The position numbers and the translations under genes are program-made. The notes beneath the pieces are model-generated. The model was not told where the DNA came from, ran no database searches, and saw nothing but the letters and a program-made list of their open reading frames with translations. A stretch of 20,023 nt of DNA from JAVVEW01 sp032251045 (GTDB lineage: Bacteria; Pseudomonadota; Gammaproteobacteria; Methylococcales; Methylomonadaceae): positions 1 through 20,023 of the forward strand of contig JAVVEW010000042.1 of NCBI GenBank assembly GCA_032251045.1, given 5' to 3'. Positions 7,256 to 15,100 of the stretch are shown in pieces. The first letter of the stretch is position 1, and each line of letters opens with the position of its first letter.

Positions 7256-7778
7256 GCGCGGCTGGTGGTTGGCGTGTTTGTTAACCGCTTGCCAGCCTGC
7301 GCCCGAGGCGGTTCAGGTAGCGCGATTGACTGCCATGCGTGCGCAAAACACCGTTAACGTCCAGGCTAACATTACGTTTGATTTGCCGGAATTGCCTCGG
7401 CAAGCGCTGCACAGCGGTATTCCTTTGATCTGGCAAGTTGAACTTAAAGTCGCGCCACAAACGCTTTATGAGTGGGCGGCATTAGGTTACCTCAAAACCC
7501 GGTTCACGCTGCGCATTGACTACCGAGCCTTGACCGGCCGCTATGCCCTGACTCGGGATGGGCGTTCTGAAAGTTTCGCCTCGCTGGCCGAAGTGCTGGC
7601 CGCGGCGCAAACCATCACCCAAGCCTTAACCATCGCGGAAGCGAGCTGGCCACGTCAACTTGCCTGGCGCATGCGCTTTGATTACGAGCAATTGCCACTG
7701 CCTTTGCGGCCATTTGCGTATTTTGACGCCCAGTGGGCATTATCCACGTCCTGGCAAGTATGTCCCGCGCCCGAATAA
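7233..7778 (+). CDS. DUF4390 family protein, probable lipoprotein
   Basis: This 181-residue protein belongs to the uncharacterised family (DUF4390) commonly found between rsmB and ntrY in beta- and gammaproteobacteria; I assign it from position and from the layout of the protein. An N-terminal basic stretch is followed by a short hydrophobic segment ending in the lipobox-like LLTAC (Cys20), which suggests lipid anchoring in the envelope. The rest alternates hydrophobic and polar residues in a beta-rich manner (LPELPRQAL, WQVELKV, RIDYRALTGRY) with no catalytic motif. The start is ambiguous: ATG at 7221 is also in frame and neither has a good ribosome-binding site, so translation is probably coupled to rsmB. 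The end overlaps ntrY by 19 nt. A periplasmic partner of the sensor kinase is plausible but unproven. Confidence 0.8.
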   Translation: MRACVNVKRGWWLACLLTACQPAPEAVQVARLTAMRAQNTVNVQANITFDLPELPRQALHSGIPLIWQVELKVAPQTLYEWAALGYLKTRFTLRIDYRALTGRYALTRDGRSESFASLAEVLAAAQTITQALTIAEASWPRQLAWRMRFDYEQLPLPLRPFAYFDAQWALSTSWQVCPAPE

Positions 7779-9910
7779 CTCTGCCGGTCAGCTTTTTTCT
7801 ATTGCTGTTGTTAGCCTTGGTGTTGTTCTCATTACACTTGATGAGTTCCGCCACCCAGGCCACTTCCGAACTGAACCCGCTTTATTCCTGGCTATTGTTG
7901 ATCAATGTACTGGGGTCGGTGGCCCTTTTAGTACTGATTGGGATCAATATCGTTTGGCTGTGGCGGCAATTGAAACAACGCGCCGCAGGATCTTTATTGA
8001 CCCGGCGCATGGTGTCGTTATTTGTCGTATTGGCACTGGCGCCGGCATTGATTGTGTATTATTTTTCCATGCAGTTTCTGCATCAAAGTATCGACAGTTG
8101 GTTTAATGTCGAAATTGACCGGGCCATGGAAGATTCGCTGGAATTGAGTCAGGCATCACTGGATCAAAGAATGCGCTGGCGCTTAGAGCAAACGCAGGGT
8201 CTGGCGCGGCGGTTTCACGATAAAACCGACTCACAAGCGTTGTTGACGTTGGACAGCGCACGCGCCGAGGCGGGAGCCAGCGAATTAACCTTGTTTTCGC
8301 GCCAGGCGCGGGTGCTGGCTTCCAGCAGTGTCAATCCCAGTGAAATCATTCCATTACTGCCGGATGAGTTGGTTTGGCTGCAATTGAAACAAAGAATCGA
8401 CTACGTTGCGCTGGATACCCGAAAGCCGGGGCAGCTGCGTATTCAAGTAGTCACTCGCGTGGCATCAACGCCGGTGCGTTATATTCAGGCACTGTATCCG
8501 GTGCCGGTGCGCATCGCAGACCTGGCTGACTCGGTGGAATTTGCCTTTGTACGCTATCAGGAAATGCACTTTCTGCGCGACTCGTTAAAAATGAGTTTCT
8601 CGTTGACCTTGTCACTGGTGTTGCTGCTGAGTTTGCTGGCCGCCATTTGGGTGGCGTTTATCAGTATTCGTACCATGGTCGCGCCGGTCAAGGCCTTGGT
8701 GAAAGGGACGCGTGCGGTGGCGGCGGGGGACTATGAGCAGCAATTGCCCGTGTTGGCGCTGGATGATCTGGGCTTTTTGGTGCAATCTTTCAACGCCATG
8801 GCCAGGCGTCTGGCCATGGCACGGGACGAAACGCATGCGGCCGGCCTTGAAGTGGAAAACCAGCGCGCTTACCTGGAAACCATTCTGGCTAATCTGACCA
8901 CCGGCGTGATCAGCTTTGATGCAGGCTATCGGATTCGCACCGCCAATCAGGCCGCGTATCGGATTTTTCATGTTCCGGTCTCGCAATTTGTGGGACAGAC
9001 CTTGCCGGAATTGGCGACGGAGCATCCGGATTTATTGCAAACGTTGACCGAAGTGCAGCAGCTGTTGACCCAGGCCGAGAGCATTTGGGAGCGGCGTATC
9101 GATTTCAACGGCCCTAATGGCCGTCAGGAGTTATTGTGTCGTGGTACGCCGTTGTACAGTCAGGATGGCCGAAATATCGGCGCGGTGGCCGTATTCGATG
9201 ATGTTACTGATCTGATTCAAGCGCAGAAAAATGCCGCCTGGGGTGAAGTGGCGCGGCGCCTTGCGCATGAAATCAAAAATCCCTTAACCCCCATTCAACT
9301 GTCTGCCGAGCGCCTGCATCATAAGCTGGCCGAACAGGTGCCGAAAGAATCCTTGCCCATTCTGGAGCGCTCCACGCAAACGATTGTGCAACAGGTCAAG
9401 GCGCTGAAAGCGATGGTGGATGATTTCTCGCTGTATGCCCGCAGCATCCGCCGCCAGGTCGAACGTATCGCTTTGCCGGTATTGGTCAAGGAGGTCATGG
9501 CGTTATATGCCTTGCCGGGAAAAGTCCGCTTTACCACCCGGTTTGCCAATGAAACGCTTGAGGTGCTGGGCGACCCGGTTGCCTTGCGGCAAGTGTTACA
9601 CAATCTGATTAAAAACGCCCAGGAAGCCGCTGGACATGGCGTAGAGCTGACCATTACAATTCGGCGCAGTCATCAGCAGCGCGACTGGTTAGAGTGGATG
9701 GTTGTCGATAATGGCCCGGGCCTCAGTGAAGAGCAGCGAGAAAAGGTTTTCGAGCCTTATGTGACCACCAAGGTCAAAGGTACCGGCTTAGGTCTTGCGA
9801 TCGTCAAGAAGATTATCGAAGAACACGGTGGTCTGATATGGCTGGCGCAGCATCCAGGGGGCGGCGCCTGCTTTGTCATTCAATTGCCTTTGGCAACTGG
9901 CATGGACTGA
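7760..9910 (+). CDS. ntrY: NtrY-type membrane sensor histidine kinase
   Basis: NtrY kinases pair with the sigma54-type regulator NtrX and affect nitrogen metabolism, respiration or envelope traits in various proteobacteria. The 716-residue protein has membrane helices at about 9-27, 43-67 and 84-103, an extracytoplasmic region up to about 278, and a fourth helix at 279-303. HAMP (about 304-357), PAS (about 370-480) and kinase domains follow. The phosphorylated histidine is His503 in RRLAHEIKNPLTP. The ATPase shows the N box around Asn619 (NLIKNAQEA), G1 at Asp650 (DNGPGL) and G2 (GTGLGLAIVKK). I prefer ATG 7760 over in-frame GTG 7733, which would overlap the upstream gene further. No response-regulator gene follows; purK converges 8 nt after its stop. 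Confidence 0.92.
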   Translation: MSRARITLPVSFFLLLLLALVLFSLHLMSSATQATSELNPLYSWLLLINVLGSVALLVLIGINIVWLWRQLKQRAAGSLLTRRMVSLFVVLALAPALIVYYFSMQFLHQSIDSWFNVEIDRAMEDSLELSQASLDQRMRWRLEQTQGLARRFHDKTDSQALLTLDSARAEAGASELTLFSRQARVLASSSVNPSEIIPLLPDELVWLQLKQRIDYVALDTRKPGQLRIQVVTRVASTPVRYIQALYPVPVRIADLADSVEFAFVRYQEMHFLRDSLKMSFSLTLSLVLLLSLLAAIWVAFISIRTMVAPVKALVKGTRAVAAGDYEQQLPVLALDDLGFLVQSFNAMARRLAMARDETHAAGLEVENQRAYLETILANLTTGVISFDAGYRIRTANQAAYRIFHVPVSQFVGQTLPELATEHPDLLQTLTEVQQLLTQAESIWERRIDFNGPNGRQELLCRGTPLYSQDGRNIGAVAVFDDVTDLIQAQKNAAWGEVARRLAHEIKNPLTPIQLSAERLHHKLAEQVPKESLPILERSTQTIVQQVKALKAMVDDFSLYARSIRRQVERIALPVLVKEVMALYALPGKVRFTTRFANETLEVLGDPVALRQVLHNLIKNAQEAAGHGVELTITIRRSHQQRDWLEWMVVDNGPGLSEEQREKVFEPYVTTKVKGTGLGLAIVKKIIEEHGGLIWLAQHPGGGACFVIQLPLATGMD

Positions 9911-9918
9911 ATGCCGGA

Positions 9919-11013
9919 TTAGGAATCATCCCATTGCCGGGCTAGTTTTGCGACGGCTGCGCTGCGGCCTGACTGTGTGGCTTCAGAGTCTGCACGCACG
10001 GTAGCGTGTGCCACTTTGCGGCCTTTGCGCGCCGATTTACCATAATAATGAACATGCACCTGCGGTAAGGCCAGCAGGGTTTTCAGGTCAGGGTTACGGC
10101 CAATGAAGTTGTGCATGGTGGCAAAGCCAACCGAGTCGGTTGCGCCTAAGGGCCAGCCAACAACGGCGCGTAAATGGTTCTCGAATTGACTGGTGACCGA
10201 GCCTTCAAGGGTCCAGTGCCCGGAGTTGTGTACTCTCGGTGCAAACTCATTGGCCACCAATTCGCCTTCCAGCTCGAACATCTCCAGAGCAATCATGCCA
10301 ACATAGTCCAAAGCATCCAGCACCTTATCAATGATGCGCTCGGCTTTCGCTTGTAGCAAGTCGTCGCGAGTATTTTTGGCCATGCGCAAAATACCCTTGT
10401 GATGCTGGTTTTCAGAGAGCGGATAGTACACTTTGTCGCCAGAAGGACTGCGTGCGGCAAGGATTGACACCTCTCGGCAAAAAGGCACAAAGCCTTCCAG
10501 AATCAATGCGTGTCCGGCCATGGCCGTCCAGGCGGCGTGTAGGTCATCCGGCTTTTTTATCACGAACTGGCCTTTGCCATCATAACCAAAGCGGCGGGTT
10601 TTCAAAATGGCCGGAAAATTCAGGCGTCCAGCCTCGGCTTCCAGTTGTGCCAAACTGTCAATGGCTGCAAAAGGCGCGGTTGCTATGCCCAGTTCGTTGA
10701 GGAACTGTTTTTCAATCAGCCGGTCCTGGCTCATCGCCAACGCCTGTGCAGAGGGATAAACCGGAACTGTCCGGGCGAGTTGTTCGACGATGGCAACAGG
10801 AATGTTCTCAAATTCATAAGTCACATAATCACAAACCTGGCCAAGACGTTCCAGCAGCACAGGGTCATCATACGCGCCTTGCCAATGTTCGCTGACGGGG
10901 GCGGCGCATGCGTCCTGGGCAGGGTCAATGGTGACAAACTCAAGCCCTAAAGGCACGCCGGCCAGGGCTAACATTCGGGCCAGTTGGCCGCCGCCTAAAA
11001 TACCGATTTTCAT
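9919..11013 (-). CDS. purK: N5-carboxyaminoimidazole ribonucleotide synthase (ATP-grasp)
   Basis: PurK uses ATP and bicarbonate to carboxylate AIR to N5-CAIR in de novo purine synthesis. The 364-residue protein is of normal length and starts with the preATP-grasp fold MKIGILGGGQLARML. The ATP-grasp body shows YEFENIP near 70, TRRFGYDGKGQ near 140-150, EGFVPFCREVS, and the metal-binding end LVANEFAPRVHNSGHWT. It lies 5 nt after purE on the same strand and so is cotranscribed. Its ribosome-binding site is weak, consistent with coupling to purE. It converges with ntrY across an 8-nt gap with no room for a separate terminator. Confidence 0.97.
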   Translation of the reverse strand: MKIGILGGGQLARMLALAGVPLGLEFVTIDPAQDACAAPVSEHWQGAYDDPVLLERLGQVCDYVTYEFENIPVAIVEQLARTVPVYPSAQALAMSQDRLIEKQFLNELGIATAPFAAIDSLAQLEAEAGRLNFPAILKTRRFGYDGKGQFVIKKPDDLHAAWTAMAGHALILEGFVPFCREVSILAARSPSGDKVYYPLSENQHHKGILRMAKNTRDDLLQAKAERIIDKVLDALDYVGMIALEMFELEGELVANEFAPRVHNSGHWTLEGSVTSQFENHLRAVVGWPLGATDSVGFATMHNFIGRNPDLKTLLALPQVHVHYYGKSARKGRKVAHATVRADSEATQSGRSAAVAKLARQWDDS

Positions 11014-11018
11014 GTTGT

Positions 11019-11507
11019 TCAGACTCGTGGATCGGGATGATCGAGGACAGTTTGGGTTTGCGTGCTGCGAAATTGTGTCAGGCTATCCCGATATTCGGGA
11101 TACTTCAGCCCTAGAATCGCTGCCGCCAAAAGAGCCGCGTTAATCGCTCCGGCCTTGCCGATAGCCAGTGTGGCGACAGGCACGCCAGCGGGCATTTGCA
11201 CAATGGATAACAAAGAATCCAGGCCATTCAACGTTTTAGATTGCACCGGCACTCCCAGCACTGGCAAGGTGGTTTTGGCCGCGACCATGCCCGGTAAATG
11301 TGCCGCACCACCCGCGCCGGCAATGATGACTTCAAGGCCCGATGCCGCGGCATGTTCGGCGTAGGTTACTAATTTATCCGGCGTGCGATGCGCTGAGACA
11401 ACTTCAACGGCAGCGGGTATGCCCAGTTCGATAAGCTTTTGTTCTGCGTGGCGCATGGTTTCCCAATCTGAACGCGACCCCATGATAATACCCACTCGTG
11501 CCGTCAT
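11019..11507 (-). CDS. purE: N5-CAIR mutase (class I PurE)
   Basis: PurE rearranges N5-CAIR to CAIR, the step after PurK. The 162-residue protein matches the class I size and shows GSRSDW at 10-15 (phosphate binding), SAHRTP at 38-43 with the conserved His40, and AGAGGAAHLPGM, which forms the active-site loop. ATG is preceded by GAGGA with 7-nt spacing. It is the first gene of the purE-purK pair, and the partner PurK confirms the bacterial two-enzyme route. The upstream gene on this strand is pilE, 122 nt away. Confidence 0.98.
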   Translation of the reverse strand: MTARVGIIMGSRSDWETMRHAEQKLIELGIPAAVEVVSAHRTPDKLVTYAEHAAASGLEVIIAGAGGAAHLPGMVAAKTTLPVLGVPVQSKTLNGLDSLLSIVQMPAGVPVATLAIGKAGAINAALLAAAILGLKYPEYRDSLTQFRSTQTQTVLDHPDPRV

Positions 11508-11558
11508 AGTTGATTCCTCAGTCAGGTGTTCAAACCTGTTTTTTCAGAAAAACCGTAA

Positions 11559-11564
11559 ATTATA
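11559..11564 (-). promoter_or_regulatory. Candidate -10 element for purE-purK
   Basis: The - strand reads a perfect TATAAT here, about 52 nt before the purE start codon. The matching -35 region is poor (TATTTA at 17-nt spacing), so an activator or a different spacing may apply. I see no clear PurR-type operator. Confidence 0.4.
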
Positions 11565-11588
11565 AGCGAAAATCAGGCAAATAAATAT

Positions 11589-11617
11589 AAACCTTAGGCG
11601 GCGCAAGCATTAGGTTT
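11589..11617 (-). terminator. Weak hairpin after pilE, possible terminator
   Basis: On the - strand AAACCT (11617-11612) pairs with AGGTTT (11594-11589) across a GC-containing 17-nt loop and is followed by the A/T-rich ATATTTATTT. It lies 12 nt after the pilE stop and just ahead of the purE promoter region. The stem is only 6 bp, so read-through into purEK cannot be excluded. Confidence 0.25.
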
Positions 11618-11629
11618 GTGCATGTCAAG

Positions 11630-12064
11630 CTACCAACACTGCTCAAGGGCAATGCTGCCGGATATGGATTTTGCACCGGTGTGCTGAAAAATCAGCGTTC
11701 CACATGAATCTTTCGCTTGTGGGCTGCCAGCAATGGGTACGGCCTGAATGGTATAAGAACTTGCAGTCAATGCAGAGATTTTCAGGTCGTAATACTTGGT
11801 CGGACCATCTAAAGGGCTTTGCGTGGCAAAAATCGTGGGGGCGCCGGCACCACATGTGCTGCTGGTCGCGCCGCAATAACGGTTGTTTTCAGTGAAGTGT
11901 CGCTCTAAGGCATTGGCCAGGCTGAGCAAATCGCCTTTAGCAATCGCCCTGCGTGATTTCAAGACATGTGCCTGATAAGAAGGATAGGCGATGCCCGCCA
12001 GAATGCCGACAATGGCAACGGTAATCATCAGTTCTATCAGTGTGAAGCCTTGGCTCTTGTTCAT
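11630..12064 (-). CDS. pilE: PilE-like type IV minor pilin
   Basis: This is a 144-residue prepilin, last gene of the minor-pilin cluster. The start at 12064 gives the short leader MNKSQG, cleaved by prepilin peptidase before FTLIELMITVAIVGILAG; Glu5 and the methylatable Phe1 are present. An upstream in-frame ATG would give a leader of 26 residues, less likely. The globular part has Cys pairs: CGATSSTC in the middle and a late pair at DSCGTL and the terminal EQCW, where the last pair is the usual C-terminal disulfide of pilins. It follows pilY1 by about 105 nt, the same place as pilE in Pseudomonas, but no pilY2-like small gene lies between them. It should help prime pilus assembly in the inner membrane. 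Confidence 0.9.
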   Translation of the reverse strand: MNKSQGFTLIELMITVAIVGILAGIAYPSYQAHVLKSRRAIAKGDLLSLANALERHFTENNRYCGATSSTCGAGAPTIFATQSPLDGPTKYYDLKISALTASSYTIQAVPIAGSPQAKDSCGTLIFQHTGAKSISGSIALEQCW

Positions 12065-12169
12065 TTTCCGCCCTTGTCCGTTAAGTGTGAAGGTCATGGT
12101 GACGTTGACCGTGGCCTGGTGCATGCTGAGTTATGATAGTACGCATGGCGAAACAATCATGACGCCTTG

Positions 12170-15100
12170 TCAGCGTAATTGTCGCCAGGATTGGCGGCCA
12201 GTGCCAGCGTCCGCTGTTTCGACTGTGCGCTCTATTGCGCCGGTTGATCCGCTGGCGTACTTGTGTTCCAGACTGCCTGCACTGATTACGCCGGGAGCTT
12301 TAATCATACCCACTGTAGATTGTTTACCCGATGCGGCTACGGCATCGTCACTGTCATCAATGACGCCATCATCATTCGTGTCGATGGTTTCGGTAATCAT
12401 GTCCGCTGAATCAACCAGATGGTCGCCACTTAAGTCGAATGGCGTGGTTTCAAGGCGCTTACCGGTTACAGCCTCAAATTCCATGAGCCAGCTGGTTCCA
12501 CCGAAGGAGCACAAGGTGTTGTCTGGAATAATGGTGACGAAAATGACACGTCCATTCCGCAACAGTGCCTGACTGATGACTTTTTCGCCAGTTGCCGTGC
12601 CGGGCTGAGGAGGGGTGACCAGGTCCATATACCAGCCTTTGTCGCTACCAGCATAGTCAAGCTCGTTATTAGATGTAACCCGTGCATTGAAATTGCCGAC
12701 GGTCGTTTCTGCCTCGATCGTTTGTTCCACAAGATCCCCGCGACTGTTAGCAATTTTCTCATCATTGTCCCAAACACCGTAAAAAGTCTGTACTTGCGCA
12801 TTGCTGGTGTCGTTGTCACCTGCTTCAAAAAACTTGCCGGTACCAAAATACACCATCACGCCGCTGGAAGGATGTCGTCCAACCTGTGGTTTAGCGGTAA
12901 TCGGTTGGAGGTTGCCATTGCGATCGGTTGCTACAAACAGTGGGTCAGTATTGCTTCCTTTTTTGAAAGCAACATCCCATTTGCTGGCGTTGCTATTGGA
13001 TACATCAAATTTCCACAGATTGCCTTTAAGGTCGCCCGCATAAATGGCGTCGGTGATGCGGTCGCCATCGACATCAACGGCAATGGGCGTTGCCAGGCCA
13101 TTGTTGCCACTTACGCTGGTATCGATTTTTTTGATCAAGGCGCCGGTTTTGGCATTGACAATATAAAGCACGGCTTTACCATCGGCGCTGTTGTAACCAT
13201 TGCCAAAAACAACGGCAAATTCACCATCGTGCAAGCGAACGATAGACGCTTGTCCAATGGTCAGACCGAGGTCGTTGGCAAAGTCAGCTCCGCTATCGGT
13301 GTTAATTTCCCAGAGAACGCGTTCAGCTTTGAATGTGGTTTCCGGCTGGGCGAGATTGTTGGGATCGATAAAAGTGGTATCTAGGGCAAAAATCGCTTTG
13401 CCACCGGCACCTAATGTGCCCACAGTCATCGTACGCCACTCTTTATCCCCATCTCCATCGACATCGATATAGGCGTCGCTGGCGATGGGTGAGCCATCGA
13501 CAAAAAAGCGGTGCTGGCCGGGAGCGGTGTAATTGGGTAGCGTCAATGCCTTAAGAGCAGGTAGTAGCGTATGTGGAACATAGGCAAAAACTTCCTGGCT
13601 GCTCGTCGCTTCGGTGACTGTGGCATCGAAAAAATGCAACATGCCGTCATTACCGCCAATCGCAACCAGCGGGCTGCGCTGCCGGTAGGTGTTGCTGCCT
13701 CGATAATTAACATAGGAACTGCCTTCTGTTCCAGGTAGACGATCATAGCCAAAATTTTGAGTTCCCACTAACCAAGGATCAGAGTTGACCATGTCGCCTA
13801 GTAAGGCATTAGGGCCTATGCGAGTGCGTAAGGTGCCGCCTGAGGCTTCTTCCTGGCTGCGGTCGCCCCGGATGTAATTGACGGTACTCTTGCTGATGAC
13901 GCTTTTTTGCGCGGCGTTTAGATTGTCGTGGTCAAAAAAGATGCCTATCGGACTCTGAGCTGGATTGGCAGAGTAGATAGATCGGCCCAAAAAACCTTGC
14001 TGGGTAACTTTCACGCCGCTATCCCATAAAGGCGTGTCACTGACTTCGCCCTGCGTGTCCAGCGCAAATGCCAGTAGCTGTCCGGTCCAGTCGGCGCTGT
14101 TGAATTTGGCTTGGTAAAGGACGGTTGTGGTATCTAATCGGGTGGCGTTGGTGGCTACAGACGATGCAGAGCTGTTAGAGGCGATGACATCCGATAGTGC
14201 TTGAGCTAAGGATTGCGCTAATTGCGCTGGATTGGTGGCCAGGAAGTAACGATCAGGCAGGCCGTCGCCGTTTTGATCCCATTCCGAATTCAGGTCAGGT
14301 AGGTCGTTGTTATTGCCATCGATAAAACCGCCCCATTTGGCGGCATACCACAATGGTTGTTCTAAACTTTGCGCGGAGCTGCTTCCAATGTCATAAGTTA
14401 CGGATGTCGCTGAATCTTGTTCCGAGCAATTACTGCAGCCGTTGACGCCGGTTGGATCGGTGTAGTCGTAACTATTGATGCCAGAATGAGCATGAAAACC
14501 ATCTTGGGTGGTGCCATTGATGATGTAACCGAAGCCCATGGCAGCTCCGGTTTCATTGGTAAACGCATTCGTTGTGACAGTCACTTTCGAGGAGGTCACT
14601 TCATAATCGATCACGCCCAACATGTCCATGTCGAAGTCGCCGCCTTGTTCGCCGGTTTCCCAGTTCACAAACAGTTTCCCCGATTCCTTGTTGGACGATG
14701 TAGTTTGCGACACTATCTTGAAATCGACGATCGAACAATTAGTGTTTTCACGCCGGTTCTGACAAGCTGGCAGGATGGTGATTTTTTTGCCTGCGACACC
14801 GGGTACCGGGACTGCCACTTTCGGTAACGCCGGTGCCAGAGAAACGCCATAAGTCGTGACTTTCTGTTCCCCTGGTAAATCGTTGCGAATACTGTTTGTT
14901 TTGGCGTAATACGCTAAACCAGCGATCTGGTATGAACCTTCCTGTCTGGGTGCATCCGGGCAAGTGCCCGTAGCCGTGCTCAAATTATTAACGGTTTTCG
15001 CGGTACACAGACGATTGTTGTCGATACCATTGGCACCGATGAAAAAAGAATTACCAGTAATATTTTCCGCACTACCGATATCGTCAGTGAAACTGCCAAG

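Noticed and set aside
7733..7759. GTG start for ntrY nine codons upstream of ATG 7760
   Set aside because: It would only lengthen the overlap with the DUF4390 gene, and the ATG sits just before the basic end of the first membrane helix as expected; not fully excluded.
11523..11545. Hairpin CAGGT/ACCTG followed by TTTTTT on the + strand
   Set aside because: It looks like a + strand terminator, but all genes here run on the - strand, the stem is only 5 bp, and it lies in the purE leader.
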